DNA of 64,000 nucleotides from Medicago truncatula (lineage: Eukaryota; Streptophyta; Magnoliopsida; Fabales; Fabaceae): the NCBI RefSeq assembly GCF_003473485.1, contig NC_053046.1, positions 10,240,001 to 10,304,000 of the forward strand, given 5' to 3'. The position numbers were made by a program, and so were the translations under genes. The stretch's first letter is position 1, and each line of letters begins with the position of its first letter. The notes beneath the pieces were generated by a model. The model had not been told where the DNA came from. It saw only the letters and a program-made list of their open reading frames with translations, and made no database searches. Positions 20,782-31,700 of the stretch are shown in pieces.

Positions 20782-21300
20782 AATGATATTTATATATCTA
20801 TTTAATGACAACTTTGATGATAATCAGGGCCGTTTCGATAATTCGGAGGCCCTGTTATAATCTTGCAATTTTTCATTTTAAAAATAATTAAAAAAAATCT
20901 AACACCACCTATAGTTAGCAGTTAAATATATGAGTAATGCTTTGAGTAGGACTTTTACCCACATACAAATAGGTATTTACCCCTGGATAATGCATAATTG
21001 ACAGCAAAATTGCTGTCTTTCAGACTTTTATGTATGGAAAAAATGACATTTAGTGACATATTTTAAGCATAGGTACAATTTCTTTTTTTTTTTGCTTTTT
21101 TCAAATTTTGAGGCTTCTCTTAGGTTCAGAACCTATGCCAAGGTCCTTGATGCACTTGCACAGGGCCGACCCTGATGTTAACCATGTTTTTTTATTTTTT
21201 ATTGGTCAAAAACAATAGAGAAAGAAAAAGTAAGAGAGAGGATAAAAACATGTGAGTATGAGAAAGAAAGTTATAAAAAAATTGCGACAAATCATGTTTT
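20782..21300. mobile_element. MITE with ATGATATTTR end, split by an insertion
   Basis: 20782-20824 and 21175-about 21300 together match, in opposite orientation, the MITE at 12772-12948: 'aatgatattt', 'gacaactt', 'ttattggtcaaaa', 'gtaagagagaggataaaa' and 'gagaaagaaagttataaaa'. The 350 bases between are a separate hAT-like element. The far terminus is decayed. Confidence 0.6.
20825..21174. mobile_element. hAT-like MITE nested in another MITE
   Basis: Ends cagggccgtttcg and, in reverse complement, cagggtcggccctg. Flanking 8-mers atgataat (20817-20824) and atgttaac (21175-21182) agree at six of eight bases, as an aged 8-bp target duplication would. The interior is AT-rich without an open frame. 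Confidence 0.65.
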
Positions 21301-21392
21301 TAGCAGTTAAATCATGTTTAACATAGAAAAATCATGTTTTCAGCAGTAAAAAAAATTGTGACAAATCATGTTTAACATAGAAATATCATTTC

Positions 21393-21427
<35 letters not shown>

Positions 21428-21561
21428 GTTTTCAGCATTTAAATCAATGAATAACATAGAAATGGTGCAAGAGGGACCACATTCATATAATTGAGTTCAA
21501 ACTTGATAGACTAATTTTGCGCAATTATGAGCAATTTAGCTTTTAATAAAGTTAAAGATGT

Positions 21562-21690
21562 ATTGCCTTGAGCTTAGTTCAATTGGTAGGATATTACATA
21601 TTATATGCAGGAGGATGTTTAAACTCCAGACACTTCACTTCTCCATAATTTAATTGTGTGAGCTCTAGCCACTAGACTATTTGACAAAAA
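21562..21690 (+). mobile_element. tRNA-derived SINE, older copy
   Basis: Shares 'gcttagttcaattggtagg', 'atattatatgcag' and the tail 'gtgtgagctctagccactag' with the SINE at 21991. Flanked by aaagttaaagatgt (21548-21561) and aaagttaaagacgt (21691-21704). Unit 1 has the uninserted sequence 'attaaagacgttaaaaaaag' at about 12247, so the insertion post-dates the duplication of the CCD4 units. Confidence 0.82.
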
Positions 21691-21990
21691 AAAGTTAAAG
21701 ACGTTAAAAAAAGTTAGTACTGTTGTGTAATTAGGATGGGAATTGGGAAAGTATCACATATATATGGACCATAAGTAGAAGCTTATTGGTGTTACTCGTA
21801 CGCACGACTGCAATAGTGAACCAATCGATGCCAATTTGACACAAAAAGCCAACCAATATTAGTGTGTTTTATGTTTTTTAATTCAACTAATATTTGTTTG
21901 TCTTGTGTATTTTTTTTAATCAACATCGATAATGTAACTCATGTTACAATCTCATGCATGAACTTCTACTTAAATACAGTGGCGTGGATC

Positions 21991-22117
21991 TCCGTGAGCT
22001 TAACTCAGTTGGTAGGGATATTGCATATTATATGCAGGGGTTGGGGTTCAAACCCCAGACACTCCACTTCTCCAGAATTTAATTGTGTGAGCTTTAGCCA
22101 TTAGACTACTTGACCAC
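21991..22117 (+). mobile_element. tRNA-derived SINE, younger copy
   Basis: 127 bp. A box region tgagcttaactcagttggta, B box ggttcaaacccc, non-tRNA tail ending 'ttagactacttgacc'. Flanked by an 18-19 bp target duplication, aatacagtggcgtggatc (21973-21990) and aatacagtggttgtggatc (22118-22136). Confidence 0.88.
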
Positions 22118-22136
22118 AATACAGTGGTTGTGGATC

Positions 22137-23524
22137 GTCAACAATGTTTTAAATAATTTTTAAGAATCAATTAACCTTTGTAAAAAAAAAATCATTTAAC
22201 CTAATTGTAAACTATACATGACTCTTCTCCAAGTTAGCAATTACTCTAATAAAAAATAAAAAAAAATAACAATCAATCTATTATTTATATGAAAAATATT
22301 TGATAGACACTTCAATAGGAAAATATTCAAAATGTGTATACAGCTTAAGACAAAAAGAGATAAGAGATAATGATGTGATATAAGTGATAGAACTCTTAAA
22401 AATGGGTCAAATAACTGATTAGTCAATTAACCCATTTTTTAGTTTAGATTAGGGTTTTTTGACATCTCTAGTGATAGATTGATGATACCATAGAAAATGA
22501 AGTGTTAAATAAGTGTCGGAGAAATCAAAGATAGAGAAAATGAAATGTTAAATAGTGTAACCCCTTAATTATTCCAAAAAAATATAGCGCCGGAGAAAAC
22601 CTATGTAACACCGAGTTAAACTATCTTTTTTTTTTTTTTTAAAATTAAAAAATCTAAATTGTTTGGTTCATGTATACTATATAAAGAGAATGCATGATTT
22701 TGAATTGACTTTTCACTTTTAATTATACCCTTAAACAATTTGACTATAAAAAATTATTTTATTGGTGTTATTCAAAAAGATGAGAATTTATATTATATTT
22801 TTTTATATATCTATTATCTATATCTATAATTTTATCCAAAATCAAAATAATTTTAATTAAAAATTTAGAAAAAATATTGTTTGTAATTTATATGCATTAA
22901 CGTAATAAAAACACAAATTAACATTAGTAACTAATAGATAATGTGAGTATAAATTCCATTTTAGCTTTTAAAAAAAACAACTAATAATGTGAGTATTTTC
23001 TTTTACCAAAAAAACGAGTTAGGATCCTCTTATTTATGTTTCTCTCCATTTCTACCATTTGGAGAGATAAAGACACAATTTTTTTTAAAAAATAAAATAA
23101 AGATACATTTTTTTTAGAAAAATAAAATAAAATAATTAGTGATTTAGTAGTATGACCCACCATCTATTTTTCGTGTTTATTTCTCTCCAAAGTGCAAACA
23201 CCACCTATTTTGCTAAATGGAGAGGTTCTTAACCATAATAAAAACGTGAGTATTTATTTTTTACAAATAATAAATAACATGAGTATGGAGCCGACATATA
23301 ATGTCAAAACAAAATAGTTCCTCAAACTATACTCCGGAAGAAACTCTTACTTGGTCACAGGACCAACACCTCACATTTAGACACACAGCTATGAAGCTAA
23401 CAAAATTTAAAATAAAATGATTAAATTGATATTGATTGATGTGACTATTTTATTTATCTTTTAATTTTTTTGATTTATGTGTGTGCGCCTAAATGTTTGT
23501 TTGTGCCCCCGCAAGACTTTATAT
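22137..23524. other. Intergenic, low complexity
   Basis: Very AT-rich. 22920-23300 repeats the phrase 'gtgagtatttattttttac' and 'aataatgtgagtat' several times, as does 12700-12970 in unit 1. No gene. Confidence 0.5.
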
Positions 23525-24200
23525 TGAGGTCCCATCACACAAAATAACTCGTCCACGTTCCTACCATGCAGAGTTTTATCTTATGTCTCCGTCCCTACCG
23601 ATCCTCGATCCATTAAACATAAACAAAATATCTACAGTTGTAGGGAACGTCATTTCTATGAGGTTCTTGGTGATTTCAAGGCTTTGTAAAAGGATTCAAA
23701 ATCAGGTGCAGTGTAGTTTGATACTAAGAGATGCAAAAATGGTGTTTGAAACGACTTGAAATGAAAGAAATGTTGATAGTTGGAATGGCATGTTTATGGG
23801 TTAATTACATGCAGAATGATTTGTACAAGTTTGTGTATCATATGGAAACTGAAGTGCTACCACATGAATCACTACTTGAAAAATTAAGAATTGCTTTGTG
23901 GCAGTTCTACCTTTTCAATCATGAACTAACTAAGTAGGTTGTACATACACATGTTAAATATGTTGAATGGAAACTTTTAAAATATATATACAATAATTTA
24001 CACATACTTTTGTAGTTTCAAACTTGTGATAGTCTTTAATTGAATATAAAAGTATTATGAAGAACTCTTGTTTAAATTCCATTCTAGAGAGTAAACGTGC
24101 AGATGAATGTGAAACTGATTTGGGGAAAAAAATGTTGATATCATGATAAAACTAGGTTGCTAAAACGAATGTAATGTACTGATCTTGATTTGGAGTAGTT
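23525..24200 (+). pseudogene. Truncated PPR copy 2
   Basis: The prefix (23525-23637, 'cccatcacacaaaataactc') is the same as in truncated copy 1. Then follow 'gggaacgtcatttctatgag', a deletion, 'agatgcaaaaatggtgtttg', 'gaaagaaatgttgatagttg' and the PPR 3' end 'catgaactaactaagtaggt', with 3' flank matching 5190-5400 to about 24180. Stops and frameshifts break the frame. Confidence 0.85.
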
Positions 24201-24279
24201 TTTTTTTCAAGTAGCCCCATTGTTAATTGATTTTATATGTACTGAAAGTTTTATGGCTTAGGTTGCTTGTTCTAGGTGT

Positions 24280-24404
24280 TACTATGATTTGCTTGATTCA
24301 TTGGATAATTAATGTATCTGACCTATAAATGTGAATAGATACATTAATTATTCAATAAGCTTAAAAATATTTTTTTTACTTATAAATATGACAGGAGAGA
24401 GTAA
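24280..24404. mobile_element. Degenerate Stowaway-like MITE
   Basis: Central hairpin 'ataattaatgtatct' / 'agatacattaattatt' and right end 'cttataaatatgacaggagagagta' resemble the Stowaway copy at 8327. The left terminus is not recognisable. Confidence 0.45.
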
Positions 24405-24639
24405 ATGTATAGCTATTTTAATTAGATTGGTTCATTTAATTAGATTTGCTTCCTTTAATCAAGTCATGATCAATTTGGGTACTTGGCTTTATGTCTATTT
24501 GGATTTACTTATTTGCATTTATCTACTAACATACACACTTGTGAAACGGTTTGGGAGAGTTTTTTTAAACAACCTATTTAAACTTAGTTGGGAAGTTATA
24601 GCTATCACTTGATGCTTTCACCCTATTGTTTTAACAAAA

Positions 24640-24830
24640 AATATTATCTCCATAAGTTATTCAATATTAATAGTTTCTAACTTATATGAAAATATTCCTA
24701 AAAACAAACTTATATGAAAATAGTTCGATTTTATTTTATCTTTTAATATAAAAATATCTTACACATACCATTTTATTTAAAAAACGCGCATGCATGTTCT
24801 AAACGCTTAATTAAGTTGTTCTAACGCATG
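24640..24830. repeat. Legume TIR repeat, partial
   Basis: Contains 'ccataagttattcaatatta', 'cttatatgaaaatagttcga' and 'taaacgcttaattaagttgtt', which are pieces of the family seen in full at 52.6 and 60.8 kb. Confidence 0.4.
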
Positions 24831-24911
24831 CAAAATTGATGGCTGAATTTGGCCAATCAATTGATATAGCCATGTCTTGAAATAAATAGACACTACAAGA
24901 AAACAGCGTTT

Positions 24912-25366
24912 TAGAGTCGGCCAGAAACCCACTCTAATAGGGCAAAAGCCGACGCTAACACTGAATTAGCGTCGAATTAGCGTCGGTGTCGGGGGCAGGC
25001 TAAAAAATTCGAAGTTACTGGATAGAGTCGGCTTATTTACATCCGAGGCTAATATAGAGTCGGCTTAGCCGAGTTTAACACCGACTCTTCGGTAGGCCGA
25101 GGCTATTAAATTCAAGATAAAAAAGTCAACAAAATCATTTAGAGTTAGCCACTCCGACGCTATCTTTTACAATTTAGAGTCGGCTGCACTAACTCTAAAG
25201 TCAACTTTAAGTCGGTCCACCAATTCGAGTAGAGTTGGCCATCCGACTCTACAGTCAACTAAATATTAGAGTCGGTTTATCCGACTCTAAAGTCAAATTC
25301 AAAAAGTCAAAATCATAAAAAAGTCAAAATCAACTTTTAGAGGGGGTATGCCCGACGCTAGTTTTT
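24912..25366. repeat. CACTA left subterminal repeats
   Basis: About ten copies of 'agagtcgg' / 'ccgactct' / 'ccgacgcta' in both orientations, for example at 24913, 25026, 25055, 25081, 25177, 25230 and 25268. In En/Spm elements such arrays bind the TNP1-type protein. Confidence 0.75.
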
Positions 25367-25709
25367 TTTTTAATACCCTGTTCAGCAAAACATTTCATTT
25401 CATACTCTCTTTTGCATAACGATACCACAAATCTGCTAAATATTTCACTTTATATCATGTTTGCGCGTAGCGCCAATAAACCAGTTAGAACATCAAGTAA
25501 GCTACAAAAAGTAATATTGTACTAACATAAGAAACACATTTAGTGTAACACTTAAACTACTGTTGTGATGCTGCAAAAGAACCGAAAACTACAAAATATC
25601 AAAGTTACGACCACAGTAGCATGCTCATGTTATAATATATTACCAAAAAATATTAGCACGTCCAAAAAAAGTCGTTCTAGTACTAAAAACTAGTCTAAAA
25701 CAACCAAAG

Positions 25710-27359
25710 TCAAGAGTCACTATGCAATGAATGGTCATCCAAGTTGTCATCATAATGAGGATGTGAAAGAGGCTGGGTGGCACTACATGATCCGTTACCC
25801 GATCGACGGTCGCGCTCCATAACAAATTTTTTAAATTCAGCTATTTCAATCATCATTTGCTTGTTTAGGTCTATAGCCATTTGAGATTGAGCTAATGCAT
25901 CATCAGCCTTCTTCTCAGCTATAGCAGCCTTCTCCTCAGCTCTAACTCTAGCTGCCCTCTCCGCCTCCAAAGACATCTCATACATGGAACCATGATGATC
26001 TCGAGATTTTTGAGTAAATGACGTGCACCCACGCCGAAGGTTGACAGACAAGTCTGCTGTACCATAAACTCGACCACGAGTACGACCCCCTGCAGACTCG
26101 GTCCACAACCTAAGCTTTGTTCCTCCATCAACCTCTTGCACACCATCTCCAGTTGTTTCATCAATTTGGGCTTGTACTGTACTTACTTTCTTTTTAAATG
26201 ATTCCTGTTCAATAGAGAAAAAATATATAATATTTCATGGTATTCATTAACCAAAAAAAACATGTCATAGGCATCATTTATAGGTTATTCACATGGTTAC
26301 AACATTGTTACAAAACTAATCTAACCATCATAATCGACATGCACAATTTTTGAAAAATAGAAATCCATATTATTACAAAAATGTACAACAGTGATAATCA
26401 TTCATAACTAAAACTCACATATTATGTAAACAAAACATTGATCATTATGTCAGTTAACAACGACAAGAAACACTAGTATTTGCAAGTTATAACAATGCAG
26501 TTGAATAAATATCTAAGCATAGCATTAAGCAACCAAGTACACAAATGCAATCAATTATAAAAACTAAAAAGAGATAACATACAAAAGAATTAAAAGAAAA
26601 CTCATCAACATTACTAAATTACCACATAGCGAATCTGCATTTTAGTTCTCAAAATTGTAAAGCTCAGAAGTTAACACATTATGGTTCTCTTGAAATGTAG
26701 GATTCAGAATTAGCCTACATTGTGTATAAGATATAATATGTAGGATTCAGGCAATGTATGATAGAAAGACACTAGCAGTAGCCAAATGAATGTCAAAAAA
26801 TATATACAGTCAATAACTTACATAGGTCGCCTTTGATCTACTATCAACCCATTCACCGGTCTTCCTCTTGTGAGTATATAGAAATAATTCATCAGGGTCC
26901 AAATCCCTTTGAAGATTATTGGACTACAAATCATAAAAGATTGAAATAATCAGTACAGAAACAATTAGTATAAACAATTCAGGAGTCAGTTTTCATTAAT
27001 ATGAGTGCCAATAGGTTTTACTAACATCAATAGACAACTCGGATAAAAGTCTTCAAATTCAAAGTGTCATTTTCACTTACGAGCTCAAGCGCCACATCAA
27101 TATGAGCTTTGCGGCCTGAGGTGTGGACTGCTCCACCTTTTGTTGAAGCTCGATTGGCCTTATTTTGATTGGAGGATTTCAAAAAATTTGGGTTTGTTTT
27201 CCAGTAGGTTTCAAGACCAGTCCAAGCATCAACACTTATCCATTTAGGCCGCCCTTTCTTCCTTGCCTTTGTAAGCATGTCTGTTAGTCGTTTAGCTCCT
27301 TTTTGTTCAAACACGCGATAGACAAAAGCTTGATCACGAGGATCCCAAGATACCTTCTC
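25710..27359 (-). CDS. CACTA TNP1-like protein (Transposase_24 type), partial
   Basis: Three exons join without frame change: 27359..27081, 26923..26822 and 26204..25710 (stop), all phase 0, with GT-AG borders, giving 291 residues. Exon 1 has RPKWISVDAWTGLETYW, a run of NxxNRAS and GGAVHTSGRKAHIDVALEL. Exon 2 has LDPDELFLYTHKRKTGEWVD. These blocks are diagnostic of the plant Ptta/En/Spm transposase family (Pfam Transposase_24). Exon 3 ends in a charged coiled-coil stretch (MSLEAERAARVRAEEKAAIA). A 5' exon with the start codon was not found. The family is a DNA-binding accessory protein, not the DDE catalytic subunit. The open frames across all three exons suggest recent activity or selection. 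Confidence 0.75.
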
Positions 27360-28485
27360 CTACAAATTCAACAAGCAAACATTCATTAAGTATTGGCTAA
27401 CAATTTCTACAAGCAAACTGGTTGTGTAACATAAACTAGTTGTACATGTCCTGCAAATTTCTACAAAATACACCACCAAGTATTGCTCACAATTTCTATA
27501 TATGACAAAAATTAAAACAAATTAATATAATAATTCCTTTTTAAATAAAGAATATTCAAATATTATATCCAAGTATTGGCTCACTTTACCGAAACCAGTT
27601 ACTGTATAGGAAAATTCAACAAGCAAACATTCATTAAGCCAAATCCAAAGCATCCTTGTATAGGATTGAAATAACATTTTATATTTCCAAACCAAATTTA
27701 TCTTTCGTTAGTAAATATCGACACATTTAAATCGGCAAAATAATTTCTATTTGATAAATACTTACTCCAAATCGTTCAAACCAAACTGCTAACAAGTTCA
27801 AAACCTACTATTAATCAAATAATTAAAACATTGAAATAAGAGAGTTGTGAGAGGTTGAATCAGTGACCCATTTGGATCTTTCTAAAGTTGAATTAGTGAC
27901 TTACCAAAGAAGGGTTAAGGGTTAAAGTAGAATAAGTGACCCATTTGCATTTTCTGAAGTTGAATGAGTGAATGAGTGAAGGTTGAGGGTTAACGAAGAA
28001 GAAGTGTGATTGACGAAGAAGAAAGGTCAACGAAGAAGAAGGTTTAATGAGTGACCCATCTCAGTTTTTTCATCCGTTATCCATAGAGGAGTGTGATTAA
28101 TGAAGGATTTGGGTTGAATAAGTTATTTTGAGTGGTGAAAAGTGATTCCTGCAAGAACTGAATCGGTGGGTGAAGGGCACGGTGAGAAGCAGCTGAGTGG
28201 TGAAAAATGATTCTAGGAAGAGAGATGAGTGTTGAGTCTGATGAAAAGTGATAGGGTTTGTAGATGAGTGGTGGAGATTATTTTGGTAAATGATTTAATT
28301 TAATTTTTTACTGAGTAAGTGTGAAAAAAAAAAGAGGGAAAATATTTTGGTGTTTTTTTTACTGAGTAAAGAGAGGGAAAAAAGTGTGTGAAAAAATTTA
28401 GGGTAAAATTTTTATTGACTTGAATAAAAATAGTTTTATAGTAATTTTTATATAAATTTAAATTTTTTTAGCAAAAAGAATAGAG

Positions 28486-28668
28486 TTGGATAGGCCAACT
28501 CTAATTTTGTTATAAAAATTAATATGTGGGACCCAAGCGTGCTGCCTCGGCTAGGCCGACTCTAACATTATTTATAATTAAAGAAATATCTTAAATTCAT
28601 ATAGAGTGAGCTTGGCCGACTCTACGTGAACACTAGTAGCGTCGGTGTCGGTGGCCGACGCTAAAATC
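28486..28668. repeat. CACTA right subterminal repeats
   Basis: Copies of 'agagttgga', 'ccgactcta' and 'gccgacgcta' at about 28481-28670, mirroring the left array. Confidence 0.7.
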
Positions 28669-28700
28669 TGAGGCTAAAATCAAGTTTTCTTGTAGTGAGA

Positions 28701-31700
28701 GATTGGTTGTTTTGTGATTACCATAGCAAGCCAAGAATCTGCATCAACCTGCCATGGAAGTATATGGGAAAGTGTATGCCACAACCAGTAAAAGGAATTA
28801 TGCATATATCAGAATTGACACTGCTTGTTTCTGAATGTGCATATAAGAATTATGTAGATACTTAGCTGTAACAAATTTAAGTGTTCTAGAATTGCCACTT
28901 CTCATTTCTGATTGTACATATTTAAGAAACATTGAATTCAGTAACATGAACAAGGTTCATCTTATGGCTGTATGTTGGATATATAGCAGCACGATATGCA
29001 GCAAGTCCATCTTCCCGTCAATGTGTTTGTCTTCTCGGCTGACAACCACTGACATATACTCTGTCCGGTCCATTTATAGGAGAAAATTCATTTTTTAAGT
29101 TCATTCAAAATTTATATTTAATAAATCTAAAAAGTTATCGGGAGTACTATCGTTGAATATAGGAAACTAAAATTCGTAGTATTTACATAACTAAACAAGT
29201 CTCTATGTTATGTTTGGGGTTTATTATGCAATTCTCAACTATTACAGAAATCCTTGAATAAATATTAGAAACTTGAAAGAAACATAGTAGGAACTGCTTG
29301 TAACATGCAATTTATGTTGGTATTATGTGTACAACTTGTGATGGTGGTTCACTATTGCAGTATACATTTTCTTTATTTCTCTTCTCTCCCCATTTTGTCC
29401 TTAATCAATCAATGAATCATGTCAATGAAAATGATAGTGAATCGGGATAAAGTATTGACTTTCTATAAACAAAAATTAACTAAAGTTTGAAGTAATTTAT
29501 ATTTATATTTGTCAAGTTGTTTCAAGTTATTAAGTGCAAGTTTTTGAAACTTATTTCCTCTCATCAACAGGTAGGATTAAAATTTTGTAAAGTTACACTT
29601 ACACCTAGGTAAAAACTTCAAATTGTGAATCAAACCAACCGTCATCCTTATACGATTAAGCTAAAATTGGTTTGAAAGAAAAAATAAGTTGCTAGACCAC
29701 CGGGTGAAAGGGGAAAAAAATTTAGCCATTTAATATTTTCATTTTTGAAAGATGTTTGGACTAGAATCACTAGATGGTGAATTAAATTTGTCTCGTTAAA
29801 AACATGTTTTAATTGACTTATTTGAACGAGTATAAACATTTGGGAGATTGTTTTAAAATAATTTATTATAATAAGATTATAAGTTATTTTCAACTTATTT
29901 TCATCTCTCCAATAAACAGAGTCTATAATAAATTTCATGCAATCACTGCATATAAGTCGCATTCGCTTCCATCAGCTGGTTTTAACTAGCGTGAAGGAAA
30001 ATTGAAATGAAGTCTGATACCTCCAAATCAAAGATGTTTGACAAAAAGAAAAATGTTACTTAGAAGTTATAGCTAGTGGCATAAAATTGAAGATGTAGGA
30101 CAATATAATTTTATCTTTTTGTTACATATTGGAAATTGATTCTATAAGTGCATACATGATTTTGAAAGGTTAAATGTGTGTGTTTAATTATACCATATGA
30201 TAAAAATAGATTTTTTGAGTAAATTGATTTTAGAGTAGAGATTTATTTTGATCATATTCACAATTTTTGAACGGACTAATTTAATCCATGACAAAAATAA
30301 AACTCAAAGTAATCTATAGTTTTTTTTCTATGAGTTTCTCTATTATATGAGTCATGGACTAAGTTAACCCCTACCATTATTATGTCATATTTTTAAGTTA
30401 TTTTCAGGTTATTTTTACAAGTTCTCCGTCATAGCATAAAAATAATTTATACCTAAATGAAAATAATTTAACTTTACTTTAGCTTTTGCTATTATAGAAG
30501 TGACTTATGCATAAAAGCTTATCATGATAAAGGGTTAAGTGAATTATTGAGTTTATCCAAATAGAGGCTATGATGAATTTCATGCAATTATTGCGTATAA
30601 GTAAGCATTCGCTTCCTTCGGTCTGTCATTGTTTTAACTGGCGTGTGAAGCATTACACCAAGAAAATTGACATGAAATTGGATTACTTCCAAATTCAACG
30701 AGGTTTGACAAAATAAAATGTTTTGTAGAAGTTAAACCTTATGGCTTATGGTATACAATTGAAGATACAAGACACTATAAGTTTATCCTTTTGTTACATA
30801 TTTGGTAGGGTAAAAATTTATTTGCAGCATTAATTTTGACATGCTTAATTATGTTTTCTGTTCTACAGATAAAAATTGATTCTACCATCAAAATATCACA
30901 TTTCTATCTGCAAGTTAAACTCAATTCAAAATGACATTGTTTATATCAATAAATATGACATTATATTCTTATATTAATTAATTGAGTTCAAAATGGGGGT
31001 AGTTGTGTTAGTACTTTCATTAATTTGTTAAAGAAAAAGGGTAGTAGTAAATTGGGACCACATAAAAAACGTGGCAATGGATTAAAAACTCTAGACCAAT
31101 CTATAATCTATCTTTGAAGAAATAGGTGAACCAACCACCTAACCAAACTGCCGTATAATTGAGCTTAATTCCCCAAACCAAAATAACTTGAAAGTGAGTG
31201 TTAGTGAAATTGGAGGCAGACAACTATTATCCATCTATTTAATTTGATTATCTGCTTAGCCCAATATAGATAATAGACTGTGTGTACACTAGACAATAGT
31301 GTCTAAGCTTAGATTACCTTACCTGCAGTGCATGTTTATACTAGCTCATGGATGATAATCACATTTTATTTACTACTTATATTTGGTATTATATTACATC
31401 GATTTTTGAAAATCAGGATGAGACATCATAATTTTGTAAAAAATACACTTTATAGCTTTTGAAAAATCATAACATAAACTACTATGATACCAAACATGCT
31501 ATTTACATTCTAACATTGTAGCTTTTTACCAACTATTGGATGATTTGAGATAATATTTTACTAGTTTCTACTCATTGAGCTCCTCTTTAGGCATGATTTC
31601 GAAAGTCTACAATATCACACATTCACGCAGATAAACATTATAAGTGATTGGACTGTATAAGTTTTAATATAAATTTTAATCTATGAAACAAAAACATTTC

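Larger units (their letters stand above)
24891..28697 (-). mobile_element. CACTA (En/Spm) transposon
   Basis: 3,807 bp. Left end CACTACAAGAAAAC (24891-24904), right end GTTTTCTTGTAGTG (28684-28697), a perfect 14-bp terminal inverted repeat. It is flanked by a 3-bp duplication 'aga' (24888-24890, 28698-28700). Subterminal regions are packed with short copies of 'agagtcggc' and 'gccgactct'. One gene of the TNP1-like class is present on the minus strand; the TNP2 transposase with its DDE domain is missing, so mobility would need another element. Confidence 0.93.

Noticed and set aside
21991..22117. tRNA gene suggested by A and B boxes
   Set aside because: Acceptor stem and anticodon arm cannot be formed, and the sequence has a SINE tail with flanking target duplications.
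24912..25366. Array of short spaced repeats considered as CRISPR-like
   Set aside because: Irregular spacing, both orientations, and location at the end of a CACTA element identify subterminal transposon repeats.
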